Assembly (NCBI RefSeq): GCF_021018895.1
Contig: NC_079373.1
Coordinates: 5,898,001-5,962,000 of the forward strand
Source of the DNA: Seriola aureovittata
Taxonomy: Eukaryota > Chordata > Actinopteri > Carangiformes > Carangidae
Length of the DNA stretch: 64,000 nucleotides
Reading direction: 5' to 3'
Shown: positions 1-11,900 of the stretch, piece by piece
Position numbering within the stretch: the stretch's first letter is position 1
How the letters are laid out: each line of letters starts with the position of its first letter
Position numbers and translations under genes: made by a program
The notes under the pieces: generated by a model
Seen by the model: only the letters and a program-made list of their open reading frames with translations
The model's database searches: none
Told to the model about the DNA's origin: nothing

Positions 1-169
1 GGTTGTTGCTTTACTGACATAATAGATTTCCATCTTAACAGATGCTACAAAGATTGGCTACAATTATTGAGACCGAATTTCCATCAGGGCTAGACGGTGG
101 TGTGCTTCCAGCTATGTTTCAACACCTGTTCAACGTGTTGCTTCTTTAAATATGAGCGGATCCTGCATG

Positions 170-397
170 TAAAACCTCACCGGCCTGCACAGAGCCCCGA
201 CCTCAACCCCATCCAACACCTTTGGAATGAACTGGGACTCGGACTCAGTGAGGCAGGTAGCTGAATATCAGGGGCCAACCTTACTGATACTCCTGAGGCT
301 GAATGGGAGAAAACCCTTCGATGACATTGGAGCAACATAGCAGCATGTTAGCAACTGTTCAACAGTCATGCACAGTTGTACACTTACTTTTGGCCAT
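170..397 (+). mobile_element. Tc1-like DNA transposon remnant, 3' part
   Basis: Remnant of a Tc1/mariner-type cut-and-paste transposon. In the frame starting at 193 the plus strand reads SPDLNPIQHLWNELG, which matches the C-terminal catalytic-motif region of Tc1-like transposases (family form SPDLNPIEHLW). Codon 214-216 is CAA (Gln) where active family members carry the third catalytic acidic residue (Glu). Downstream sequence decays with frameshifts and ends near 380-397 in 'cttacttttggccat', which resembles the terminal repeat of this fish family. The upstream boundary is uncertain and I see no opposite terminal repeat in the window. It cannot encode an active enzyme. A related minus-strand remnant lies at 53150-53602. 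Confidence 0.75.
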
Positions 398-716
398 CTT
401 ACTGGACTGCCCTTCATATGGAACTCTAATTTGATTAATAGGATGTCAGTGATGTCAGAGGGGTGAGGCAGATGGGTGAAGTTTTTTTGGTACCCTGAGG
501 ATTCCTGGACTGCAGTGCTCCGGAGAAGTGAACAGTTATCTGAGTCCACTTAGCTGGGTGCTCCCTGTGCCAGTCAGATGCCAACATCAGTGCCAGCTCT
601 TGCTCTCCCCCCGCTAACACTCTTCTCCCTTCATCCTCCTCCTGATGCTGCAGGGATGCAAAAGCTGTGGCAACTTGAGTCTGTGATAGACAGTAAGGAT
701 AGTGCTGGGAAAGAAA
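398..716. other. Unannotated non-coding stretch
   Basis: Mixed-composition sequence after the Tc1 remnant. The overlapping minus-strand open frames here show no recognisable motif. I see no gene, splice structure or repeat. Confidence 0.5.
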
Positions 717-1040
717 GGTGAGAGAGAGGAATCAGGGTCAAGAAAGTGCAGAACGAAAGAGGAAGAGAGGGGTTGAAGAGAGAACTAGCTGAGGGAGAGA
801 GAGAGACAGAGAGAGGAGGAAGGTGGAGCAGAGACAGAGAAGAGACAGAAGGAAAACATTCTCTGCTTACCCTCTCTGGTAATGAGACATCACAAAAGGC
901 AGACAGAATGACAAACAGACAGTGAGAGAGCAAAGAGAGAGGAAGAGAGAGAGAGAGGAGAGTGACTGGGAGAGAAACGAAGATGACAGAGAGGAAGAGT
1001 GAGAGAGGGAAATGGAGAGATGGTGATGGAGAAAGAAAGA
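717..1040. repeat. Purine-rich (GA)n low-complexity tract
   Basis: The plus strand is strongly purine-biased, with many GAGA and GAGAGAGA blocks interrupted by short mixed sequence, such as around 797-830 and 930-960. The minus-strand frames across it translate to Ser/Leu/Pro-rich strings (CT-repeat translation) and are not genes. Such tracts can act as polypurine sites, but nothing here shows that they do. Confidence 0.8.
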
Positions 1041-1321
1041 TCTACAGGAGCAAGACAGCTGTTGTTTAAGACCACATTATAAAAAAAGAAGGAGGCACAG
1101 ACACAGAAAAGCAGGTCGGCTGCACAGCTCCAGCAGAACCTCTGTTTATACAAATAAAGCCTGGAGGGCTGTTTGAGCGTTTGTGTCTGTGTGTTTTGGT
1201 GCGTATACGCTTCTGCATTCGTTTGCGTTTGCGGACGCACATGTGCTGCATTTTTGCTTGTGTTTGCATGTGTGTGCGCGCATGACGAACATTAATATAA
1301 TTATCGTATGCATGCAGCTCA

Positions 1322-1341
1322 GGGTGGGTGGGGTGGGTGGG
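1322..1341 (+). other. Predicted G-quadruplex motif
   Basis: Five consecutive runs of three or four G separated by single T residues span 20 bases, with G runs at 1322-1324, 1326-1328, 1330-1333, 1335-1337 and 1339-1341. This meets the classical four-tract quadruplex rule with the shortest possible loops, normally the most stable parallel form. A further G run follows at 1351-1356. It lies just downstream of TG-rich alternating sequence (about 1180-1290). No neighbouring gene is visible to suggest a role. Confidence 0.8.
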
Positions 1342-4300
1342 ATGTGTGAGGGGGGGAAGCAGCTGTGTATCTGAAGGCTGACCCTGTGCTGCAATCATGC
1401 AAGCCAGACGACTGTACTCCAGTGCTCCTTCCGAGGCCTAAGGCAAGGAAATATGGAGCTCAGCACAACAGCATTAGCTTGTGTGTCTGTGAATGGATAT
1501 TTGTGCATCAAGTGCAAGCAAAGAAGAGTGTTTGTGTCAGTGAATGCAAGTGTGATTCGGGGGGATAATGCTGCTCTTTTCTGGACACAGCAGAGTTGTG
1601 TTTAAGCATCACTTCCTCTTGTTTATGCCATAGGCGACGTGTTGTCCATGGAAGAGAGCCCCAGCCAACTTTGCTGACGCAAGGTCAAACACACAGGCAT
1701 GGGCCCGGGGTTGCTTTGAAACAGATGTTAGCCCCGCACACTGACACCCCGCCCCTTTCTCCCTCACACCCTAACTCCCACACAAATCTGTTGCCCATGA
1801 CAGCGCTGTGTAGGGTAGGGGTCTGATCATCAAATTCATATGACAGACTACACAGATTTTACTCTGACCAAAGTGCATGCCTCTGGGTGTAGAACCATCC
1901 TCAGCATCTTAAAACATGATGAACCTCACACCCTCTCATTCATCGCACTGGGTTTAAACAAGAAGAGAAAATCTGTTTCTCAAGTGTTTGGTCAGATCTT
2001 TTCATCGCTGTCTAAACGAGGCAGAGATCTGATTTTTTTGTGTGTGTGTCCTGCATGGTTTAAAGCAACATGAGATGAGTTTAAAGTGAAGTTTAGGCTT
2101 GTAATTTTTATTCTGGTGTGTCTGTCAGTCTAGATAGATGAAAACCAAACATAATACATACATCAGATGTATGTAAGTGAGTTTATAATGAGGACAAATA
2201 AGTGAGTTTTTTTTTTTTTTTTTTTGCTCTTCAGAATTAAAATCACAAAGACACAAGACTATAGAGGTCTATCTTTTTTTTTTTTTTTTTTTTTTTTAAT
2301 ATAAAGGTTTCAAACAAAACCACTAAAGACAGGTTAGGGACATGGTTTTTGCCTCTGTATTTCTCAATAAGCCACTTCACAAATAGTTGGACCTTAAATA
2401 TTTATTTACCTTGAATAGATAAAATACCTGTATAGCAGGTGGTTTAATGCACATTTGACGACCAAATACATTGTGATGTTTGCAGACCACGACTCTTTCA
2501 TCATGTTTGAACTACGCAACATGCAGGTTCAACACTGCTGAACACAGCAGTCATTTAATAGCAGCGTATTCTGCTGCAGTGTCTCTCTGCAAGACATTGA
2601 CCTTGTACCTGCATGCTCATTATAACAAGGGTAAAACTGCAGGCAATGTAAGCAGAGCAATTTTAAAGAAAAATACAAAGGTTCAATTCAGGGTTCTTTT
2701 CATCCGCCAGTATTTTGAAATGAAGTCTGCCTGCATCTGAACAATGTCACTTACTTGCATTAACCTGTTTAGACTTAGCCAATAATTTCAACAAACATTT
2801 CACCAGCTAGCAATCAGGATGTTATAAATGACAGTATGAAAATGTAAGATGCCAGGAAAACAAATATTTGTCTGGTTTTTAGATGCAGTCCTGCACCTGG
2901 TCTGACTGGTCAAAGGACAACTTTGGCAAGGGCAGCAAAACATGGCATGTGAACATATGTCAGATTTTAATAAGATACAAATTCAGGTCACTCGCTCACT
3001 TTTGTGCTACCAAGTTTGATAAATTGGCACCTTGTCATTAATTTACATTTCAACATCAGCAGCCAACATATAAAAAAAAAAAACAAACAAAAAAAAAAAA
3101 CAAAAACAAAAAAAAAACAAACAAATATCAGAGAGGAGTTGAAATTTGAAGTTATTTTCTCAACTTACCAAGAAACCAAAAATTCATCACTCAGATAGAA
3201 TCAATGGCTCGAGATCAATAAGATGAAGTGAGCTGGGCGTGGATGAGATATGGGCTTTGATGGACAAAAATGAAATGAGGTTCTGCTTTGACCCCACAGC
3301 AGAAATAAGAATTGATGAAATAAGAGCTCACCATCCCCGCCAAGTTCAGTCCAGGTCAATCACCTGGAATGCCGACTGCCATTAGCTGATTATGATTATG
3401 ATGAAGTCACTGTAGATACTGACACACACACACGAATGCGGAGGGAAAAAAAAACTGTTCAAAAAAAAAAAAAAAGCTGTAGTGAATATTGATGCAGTCT
3501 ATTTACAGCCCCACGTTACACTGTGCCTTTCTTCTTGAGGCAGTTGCATGACTGTGACTCACCTTTTTATGAAGCTTTTTGTTATACTGTTAAACTAAAT
3601 GTTAGTCCGAGCGACACTGAAGGTAGTTTGATTGTTGGTGCCAGACAGTCGGCCGCCATGGCAGAAAATGGCTGACCTCCTGGGGCTTGCGTGCACTACA
3701 GTGTTAACTGTGAATGGAAGGGACAACAAAAACGTTGTGATGCTATTGAGTCAGCGAGGACCAACATCGCCGTGGAGCGTTTTCACCACCTTGTTGATTG
3801 CATGGTTCAAGGAACTGAAGGAGTTGTAAAAGCATAAATGGGCCTATCCAGGTGGATAACACTTTACTGTCTGTGTCCAGCAGTTTTTAAAAACTCCTAG
3901 AAGGGAAGTGATGTGCTGCTGTGAAGTGATTCCTAGAGAGGAGTGTGTAATTTGGTACTAATTATAGGGTAAATTGAGACAGTATTCATCAATTGTTATA
4001 CACTTAATTAATTTGGTGCAGCCGAGAGTCTTATTCTCTGCATAGCAGGAATTTTTGCATGTACATCTACATGAAAAGCTTCCTCTGTGGTTGTGAGGTA
4101 TAAGCAACATGTTTTCAATTATAAATCAGAGCTTCTATTTGTTTTATTTTTAATGTCATTGTGGCAATTTTCAAATTATTCTGGTATCATAACTTTTATT
4201 TATACAATTCTGATGTAAACTCATGTCCATTTCTTTCAGCTAATTTCTTCTGAGATTAGAAACCCCAGATCAGATTCACTGGGGAGGGTTTGGGGCTGAA

Positions 4301-4700
4301 GGGGAGAGCATCGTTGTCTATGACAGTGTCTTCTATGATCAGGGGTTGGCAAGTCCAAATTTGTCGAATCCAATATATACAGGGTTTAATATTTACTTGT
4401 GTGTAAATTGAGTGATTATTGAGGTTACAGCATTGTTTATAATATTCACCCAGCTGTGCTCTATTTCCTATGTATCATTCTTTGGCTTTCTCTTACAAAC
4501 TTAGATAAATGGGTTCTAACCCAGGAATTAGTGGCAAATTACTTTCCAGGAAACTTCCAGGGAAATTATTCATGTAAAATAAAGCCACAGTGAAACACAT
4601 TTATAACCACATGTTATTCTGAAAGTGAAAATACTTTATCTGACAACAAAATAACAGATTAAAGTGCAGATCTGATTAATATCATGTTCTTGCTGATTTG
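1342..4700. other. AT-rich non-coding DNA with homopolymer tracts
   Basis: No supportable gene. It contains T runs at 2207-2225 and 2274-2297, an A/C-rich tract at about 3071-3125, a short CA repeat at 3423-3434 and an A run at 3461-3475. Open frames of 60-87 codons have no domain motifs, and homopolymers interrupt some of them. The block at about 3190-3420 is less repetitive and could be ordinary unique sequence. Confidence 0.5.
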
Positions 4701-4715
4701 TGTATTCCATTATCT

Positions 4716-4748
4716 AATAAATGCTGTATTTGAACAAAAAAAAAAAAA
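4716..4748 (+). other. Polyadenylation signal followed by a genomic A13 tract (possible retrocopy 3' end)
   Basis: AATAAA at 4716-4721 is followed 14 bases later by an uninterrupted A13 run (4736-4748). A poly(A) signal next to a genome-encoded A tail is the usual signature of a retroposed transcript 3' end. No coding sequence or matching target duplication was found upstream, and AATAAA is common by chance in AT-rich DNA, so this is only suggestive. Confidence 0.3.
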
Positions 4749-6960
4749 TTGTTTGTATGTTGGTTACTGCGCCATCACAGTTTTGACGTTTTCCAGGAGG
4801 CCCAGTTTCTAGTATATATTTGGTATGGTGTTATGTGTTGCTTTGTACTCACTGAGCTGAATTCTGCTATCTCATACGTGAATAGAGAAAGGATTGAAAT
4901 TCATATGTATGGACTCTTGAGCCAAGCTTTGTGCTTTTGTAATTCTAACTTAGAAAAGGGACAAGGAAATGTACGAAAGAGAGATCTGGCTCCAACATGA
5001 ACTGTGCTGAAAAGTTGGCCAGGCTGTTCCTCAAGTGCATATCTTGTTTTCATAATAGAAGGTAAAATATCTGAAATTGAATAGAAGCCAAGGTGAACTC
5101 ATGCTTTCACCTGTGATATCTGCTCAGACTGAAACAACATATGGGTTTTTTTTCTTTTTCTTTTTGTAAGTAAGGCTGTGAATTCAGAGAGAGAGAGTGA
5201 TTTTATATCAACAACCAGTTGCAGTAAGTAAAACACAACCATTTTGAGAGCGATGACCCTGATGTATGCCAATATTGTAAAACAAAGACCTATGTGAAGT
5301 TTTAAACAATAGCCTCGGAAATTTCTCTCTGCTTAGTAAGACCTTGCAGTGGTGAAGAGGCGCATACCTCTCATTAAAAACAACAAAACAAAAAAAAACA
5401 TGAAGCCATGATAAAATGTTTGTCCATCAAAAGAGACAAAACACTCAGCTGTTCATTCCTGCTAAATAAATAGATCGGTAAGTTTTAGTCTTTTCACGGA
5501 TTCACACATTCGTGTTTGCCATCTGCTAGAATTTGCTGCATCATCAGAACCAGGCAGGAGACACGTACAAAAAATGTTATTGGAATCTTTTTCCAACCAA
5601 ACCCCACGAGTTTAAGAGGAGACAATATGAATCATAAAGGGAATGACTCATCTCCCAACTGTGTGTATGTTTGTTTCTGCCTGTTGTCAGTTGAGGCTGC
5701 ATATGAAGCATAAACGAATGCACCAAATAACTCTGTATGGGAGTGAAACCTTAATCCTGTTTCCAGTTTGGCTGATGTTGAGGACACAGAGGGGGGATGG
5801 CCATGCCTCTGTCTTTGCTTCTTCCTACCACTAACCTGAGCTTCAGTTAGTGAGGGACACTAAACCAGGCAAAATGCACCTTAGCCCCATTATGTCACTT
5901 CTTCTCCTAGTATAATGTATTCATGCTACACAATGTTTTTTCTTTCCAAGTGCACATCTGATATTGTGTGTAACACATACAGTACTTATCTCACATATGG
6001 TGCATTTGAGATGTGGCATGAAATAAACGCATGAGTTGAACGGGGACATGTCTGAACACAAAGTCTGGTTAACGCTTGTTACTGTCACCGAGGTGATTGT
6101 GCTGTCACTTTTAGTTGTAGCATCTTTTTCAGTGTTTTCCTGTAGCAGAACAGTGTGGCTCTGTCATGTTACTTTATGCAAAGTAACATCAGAAATAAAA
6201 ACTTCCAACAGGAGCAGAAGGAATAGGGACATAGTCAGCATGGTCTTAATCTCTTTCTATTGCTTACTCAAAACCAACCACAATATACTCTGCAGTGGGT
6301 TTGCAGGAGACTGGAGTCTGTATTTTCATCTTTTGTGCCCGGATTTATTTGTGCAGCATGTAATTCAAAACGCTGTCTCCATACATGCTCTTCCCTTCTG
6401 TGTTTTCCCAGCATGAAATGTTATTTTGAATTGGTTCAGTTTTGATGCTGTTAATACTAACCTTTTCAGTCATGTATTTGCCATTTCTCCTGACAACTGA
6501 AGTCTTTACACCTGTCTGCCAGCTATTGTGTCATCGGCTATGCTCGTATGGACTGTGGGGATTGCTGATAAGTGTCTCTTTGAAGCGGATAAACAGCATT
6601 TTGATTCAAAAACTGCCAAATGTTCATATGATAAAACCTGAATTAAAATGATACTCAAAAAAAGAAATAAAATGAAGTATCCATTCACTATTGTGCAGTA
6701 TAATGTAAAGGCTGCTTTCTTATCAGTTCAGCACATATGAAAACTGGCCAGTTTAGTGTCCTTAAGAAATGGGGCGTACAATGGACACATTTTGAAAACT
6801 ACTGTATAGAATTCAGAGGCCTGTTTAATTTTTCCTCCTGAAGCTTCAGTAGCATTTAGTTAAGATTATGACAGAATTGTCATTCTGTTGCCTATCATGT
6901 TTCTACCGTTCAGAGCAGAGTCTATGGACAATAATATAAGGCTTTTGGTAATTCAGTAAG
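4749..6960. other. Non-coding stretch
   Basis: AT-rich unique-looking DNA. The 126-codon plus-strand frame at 6036-6416 is hydrophobic but shows no domain, no splice context and no coding-like third-position bias. I see no gene or repeat here. Confidence 0.45.
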
Positions 6961-7008
6961 TTAGCCGCATGCTAACAGGGATGGCAATGTTGGTCATTTG
7001 GATGGTCA

Positions 7009-7016
7009 GTCAGTAC
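7009..7016 (+). repeat. Left 8-bp target-site duplication of the hAT element
   Basis: gtcagtac, paired with gttagtgc at 7685-7692 (6/8 identity). It abuts the left TIR directly, so it was set by symmetry with the right TIR. Confidence 0.6.
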
Positions 7017-7684
7017 TAGGGTTGCCAAATGTTTTTTACACTTAAATATTGCGTCCCACAGCGAGTCTTCTCACAGACAGCCAGACATGTCTGCAGCTGC
7101 TCCGGCTCCCGATACTCCACTCTGTGTGTTAATAAGTTAATTTGAAGTTTAAGTTAATAAGTTGTAAGTTAAATAGCTAGTATTAAGCATCTGCCAAAGT
7201 TATATGCGTTTCATTGTGCATACATTACTGTATCTGCCTTTACACTAAGGTTTTGTGTTTGCAGATTACTTCTTAAAATTTGCACTATGAAATGATGTGA
7301 GAATAATATGCTGTTCATGTTCTTCCAAAAGCTCTGTCACACTCTGGTGTTGGCCTATTGTACTCAGTTATGACTAAATGACCACTAGAGAAGCCTGTTG
7401 AGTTGTGATAAAGAGATGGAGTTCATTTGTCAACATTGACTGAAGTAGAATTTAGTCTCTAACTTGAAAGCTATCAATATAACTCATTTCTACAAACATT
7501 GTTAATAAAGCACTTCAAACTAAGTTTGAATCTTAATACTTTACTAAAACAATGTTTCAAGTTGTGATTTACAACAACTAGCGCCCCGCCCCACCCTTAG
7601 TCCAGTGGTGATTGGGCCCCCATGTGCAGCGCCCCCGCTGGGGGGGGCGTCCTTTATTTTTCTGCATGGAAGGTGGCAACCCTA
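7017..7684. mobile_element. Non-autonomous hAT-type DNA transposon nested in a dispersed repeat
   Basis: Perfect 11-bp TIRs: TAGGGTTGCCA at 7017-7027 and TGGCAACCCTA at 7674-7684. They are flanked by an 8-bp direct repeat, gtcagtac (7009-7016) and gttagtgc (7685-7692), matching at 6 of 8 positions with both differences being transitions. An 8-bp duplication and ends starting TAGGG are characteristic of the hAT superfamily. The 668-bp interior has no transposase, so mobilisation would have needed an enzyme supplied in trans. The right subterminal region is GC-rich, with a C5/G8 hairpin around 7629-7649. The two TSD mismatches suggest an old insertion. Confidence 0.75.
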
Positions 7685-8135
7685 GTTAGTGCTATAGGTA
7701 AGATTGCCCAGAAATGTGGTACAGATTCTAATGTCCCCCTCTGCTTTAATTGTAATATTTTTGGTGATCCTTCACGTTCGATCCACCGTCATCAGGTTAG
7801 TTTAGAACTGGAAAAGACGAGGACAGTCCCATCACCTCAGCTGTATTTTGTTTTTAATGCAAATATTAACATGCTAACATGCTAAACCAATAAGGTGAGC
7901 TTGGTAAACATTATACCAGCTTGACATCAGGCTGTTGGTTCCTAGTCTCTGTTGCTGAAATGCACCTGAACACCAAACTTAACACATACAATTAAAAGCC
8001 TACACAAAAACGAGGTTTTCTTAAAAAGTGGCCAGTGATATGGCGTATGTCCCTAACAGCTGGAATTCAGTTTGGTAACTTTGAGGCAGAAAATAGTCTA
8101 CAATTTGTGACTACTTCACTGACTTTTTCTTGTGT

Positions 8136-8393
8136 TTGATAGTAAAATTGCCCAACAGATTTTTTACCATGCTGGTTCAGATTCTGCAGAGAGGCTTGGT
8201 GCCTGACAGTAACCTGTCAGTCATTAAGTTTGAAAGTGGCCCATTTTCACTCTTGATTGACGAGCCCATTGACACATGCAATGACGAGCAGCTTGGCGCT
8301 CTCATTCAAGGTTTTAGAAGCAGAGAGCAGCAATTTGTTTATGCTGATCTGTTACACAATGACAAGTGGGGGCATCTTGCAAACAGTCAGTGA
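8136..8393 (+). pseudogene. hAT transposase-like fragment (KIAA1586/ZNF862-type), decayed
   Basis: An 86-codon open stretch contains GPFSLLIDEPIDTCNDEQLG. This resembles the 'PFSLLxDExxD' segment of domesticated and autonomous hAT transposases, where the Asp is the first residue of the catalytic triad. No upstream BED finger or downstream dimerisation domain is visible and the frame stops at 8393, so this would be a short fossil. It lies 65 bp upstream of a separate hAT-type non-autonomous element (8458-8985), but the two need not be related. The assignment rests on one motif recognised by eye; a chance frame is the alternative. Confidence 0.4.
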
Positions 8394-8457
8394 TGAACTG
8401 CAGTAAACTGTGGTCTTCTGTGTGCCGTCCACAGGCCATATACATGTACATCACTAG

Positions 8458-8985
8458 TAGGGCTGCACAGTGCATTATTTCAGCATCGTCATGGCAGTGC
8501 AAAATTGTCACATCGCAGAATGCCCAATATCAAGTAAGGAAAATTAACTCAAACATGTCATGCCACAACTTTTTGGCTGCTTGGCACAAAAGGAAAACTT
8601 GTATGGTTCTCATTTGCCATCACTTATCTACAAGCGAAGTCTGTCTATATATGATAATTTACTCAGGTTTCTTGGACACAGTTTGTTGCTCAGTGACCTG
8701 CCAGCTCTGCATGTACAGTGAGCTGCCAATCATAATCCTTCTTTATCAGTTTATCAAACAACCAAAGCATACTCCACCCATGCTAATCATCGACCACAAC
8801 CTGAAAATGAACGAGGAGCAGGAAAAAAAAAAGGAAGATCTGGTTGCAAAAAGAAAAAGTTGTTGACCAAAAACAGGTATTCAAGTCATCTGGTGAAAAT
8901 TCCTGTATTTTCTTCATATCACAATATATATCGCAGAGAAAAAATATTGCAAGCTTTCAGTTTTGTTCAATATCATGCAGCCCTA
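8458..8985. mobile_element. Non-autonomous hAT-type element with TAGGGCTGCA termini
   Basis: Perfect 10-bp TIRs: TAGGGCTGCA (8458-8467) and TGCAGCCCTA (8976-8985). They are flanked by an imperfect 8-bp direct repeat, atcactag (8450-8457) and ataactat (8986-8993), with 6/8 identity. The interior carries AT-rich 'cacaatatatatcgcag' (8919-8936) and 'catcgcagaatgcccaatatc' type sequence, which I recognise from abundant fish hAT MITEs with TAGGGCTGCAC termini. The 528-bp length has no transposase coding capacity. The 166-codon frame (8366-8866) across it is fortuitous. Confidence 0.8.
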
Positions 8986-8993
8986 ATAACTAT

Positions 8994-11900
8994 GGATACA
9001 TCAGTATGTACAGTATGTTGTTGCGGGGAAGTAATGAAGCAACTACAGCTGTTTCAGGGCTGAATTTTCACCTGTCAGGAAAATACACAGCAATCAGCAT
9101 GGGCATGAGGACTGACACACTTACTGCACTGCTGAAATACAGTACCATTTAATGGTCACTCCAAAAATGCTGAGGAGTGGAGAGCAGCAGCATGCTCCTA
9201 TAGCACAGCTGTGAGGACTAATTGAGACAAACTCACGAGTTGATTTCACACTCAATTTTAACTCTTGAGTCCCACTCGTGAACATGATTTATTCAATCAA
9301 ATTCTTAACATGATTTCTCAGCGCCCTGTACATCAAATACATGCCTTCTTGTCATACAGCAAATTAGCTTAGATGAGATTTCTCACCTTGTCCACTTTAT
9401 ATTAGCATCACCAGATTTAGAATATGACGGTGTTTCCACCCAGAAGTGCGAATTAGCACCAGCAATTGTAACTGAAATATATTAGATGTTTGGGCAGCAG
9501 TGTACAAATCCCTGAGGGAGGTGTTGAGTAAACAACTTATCCAGCGCTACTGACGGCAGTGCTCTGCATAAAAACAGTGCTTGATCAGCAAATAACTACT
9601 GTATGTCATGACCTGTTTTGTGTCACCTAAAACAGGTTGAAATCAATACCAAGGGTGACAAAATGTTTCCTCAGGGATTGCCATTTATTCCATATTTTCA
9701 ATTTCACCAGGATAACCCTAGATCACTGAGTAGTCTGAGTACAAGACCATGTAACTGTACGTTCAAACCGAACACGGTAATACCGAAATTCACTCTGGCT
9801 GCAAAGGCGCTCTGACATAGCTGTCTATTGCATCTACGTCCTCTATTAGGTTTGTTAAGAATGCTTGGCCTTGCAAACAGACATGTCAGCCAGTATCTTT
9901 GTGCCAACTGACCAGTAAGGTCACAATAAAGATTTACACAATAAACTCATCGGTTATTTGTTGAAATATTTAACCTATGGTTACATTTCCTGTCAAGCGA
10001 CCTCTGGTAGTTGTATGTGGACTGTCTACTCCAGAAAAAAGACAGCATTGGACATTTGTCGAAATGGCATATGTGCAGTAACAAAGGCCGGAAATACCGT
10101 AACAACATACGCTGTAGAGTCTCGGAGGAGAAAACGGGGTAGATAGATGGGCATGTTACTTCGACACCTGAGCTTACATCCCAGCTTTTAACCAAGAACA
10201 TGATCTTTTCCTAACTTTACCTGAGTTGCCAGCAGCTACCTTACCACAAAGATTGGAAAAAGCCCCGAGGGGGAGTTTGTGTGGTTTGTTTTGGAAATGA
10301 GTAGACGCATGAGTTGGGGTAGAGTCCAAAGGTTTGGAGTGTGGCAGAGACTTCTGATTGACATGACAAACACTGTGCTCAAAATGTCACCTGCCTAGTT
10401 GTTTGCACCTTTTTACAGATCAGGAACAGCTTTCAGTGTACATGTAGACTTTTACTTCATGTCTTTTATTGTATCAAGCATCCAGGTCTCTCACTGTTAC
10501 CGACTCCACTCATTTTTGACCAGAAGCAAGCTGCATTTACAACTTACTAACCCAGAAGCTGGAGCTCACATGTAGCGTTTGATGGTGGTAATAGCGTTTG
10601 ATGTTACCTATCCTTTTCACTTTCTTGTAAGCTCATGCACTTTGACTCGCCATGGCAGGCTTTGAAGCGTAGGGTCCTGACTTTAATGCTATTTGTGATC
10701 TGAGTTTTGTTGACTGTTGTATTTACAGAACCACTATGAGAAGATTTATAGGTTTGAATAATTGTTTGGCCCGGTGATGCTATCTTGCCTATTTGAACCC
10801 TACTGTGTTGTGTAATGGCTTTTGCGTGTTTTGTTCATATTGGTCTTCAGCTCTCTTCTGTGGACATGACTGATTGACATTGACTTCACCTGGCCTTAAT
10901 ATACTTTGATGGCTGGAGCCAGCTGCAGCCAGTCTTGCACATGCATGGGGATCAGTACCAACCAATACCTTTTTTTTATAGGCCAAGGACAACAAGACAA
11001 ATGATTCATTCATGTTATTAACAGTTTAACCTGAACTTGACTTGGTCTTTGCATTTTTTTCAGTCCAGGATCCATAGCAAGACTCATTTGTCAGCCTGTG
11101 TAAAAGAACAGACAGGTGTAATTAAGAGTGGTTGCTTGGTGTCAACCCAGAATTGACCGACATGTTATCAGCATCCGTAACCAACACTTAGAGGGGCAGC
11201 GCTCTGGAGGGGGGTAGGATTTTGGCCTAAGGCAGGTGTAAGAAAAAAAAGTCTTAAAATAAAAGTAGTGCATGCAGAATTCATCTTATTTGTCAGATGT
11301 TTTATTGGGTAGGAGTATAGATATTTCAAATTAGATACTGTCACATATAGACATCTGATCTAATTCATCATAGTTAAGAGGAGGTGCATTTTGCTGGTTA
11401 TGTTGTTTTCTAATTTGTACCCCTTTTGGAAGCAGTCACTTATGATCAAGTCAAAGACGTGTCATTTGTTATAACACAGCAGAATCATTCTGATGGTGCT
11501 TTTCTTCTGAGTTCACTCTGAATTTGATTACAACTGTTTCCAGTATGAAAGGGAAATACTGACTGTCAAAAGCTTTTGTGACTGAGTCATGGCCTGGAAA
11601 ATACAATGATCTGTGATACGACTGTGGTCAAGGTAAGCAAAGGCTGCTGAGGCGGCTGTGATTGTGAATGGAGAGAGAGAGTGAGTAAAATGGCTGGGTG
11701 TAGATCATATTCCAGGTCGCATTGATTAGGAAATGTAAAATAATAGACATCTCAGTTATGGTTTGTGAAATGTCAAAGTTCAAACTGTCCCTCATAGGTA
11801 GAGTGACAAAGGGACATTATTTCTCACAGTTGGCCTGTTCTAGTGAGTATGTCACTATCAGCAGCTGGTGAATCATCAGCGCTTGGTTTTGCATAACCTG

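Larger units (their letters stand above)
6961..7940 (+). repeat. Dispersed fish interspersed repeat, interrupted by a hAT-type insertion
   Basis: The left part (6961-7016) contains 'ggatggcaatgttggtc'. The right part (7685-7940) contains 'ttttggtgatcc', a 'catcaggt' block and 'catgctaacatgctaaac' followed by 'ggtaaacattatacc'. From memory these are hallmark strings of a very abundant interspersed repeat in perciform and other teleost genomes; I am not sure of the database family name. The two halves are in the same orientation and are separated by a 668-bp element with TIRs and a TSD. A reverse-orientation copy with the same landmarks is at 46565-47345. Confidence 0.6.

Noticed and set aside
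631..1240. Minus-strand open frames of 100-116 codons, Ser/Leu/Pro-rich
   Set aside because: They are translations of the GA/CT-rich tract and adjoining low-complexity sequence.
6036..6416. 126-codon hydrophobic plus-strand frame
   Set aside because: T-rich sequence gives hydrophobic residues in any frame; no recognisable protein motif.
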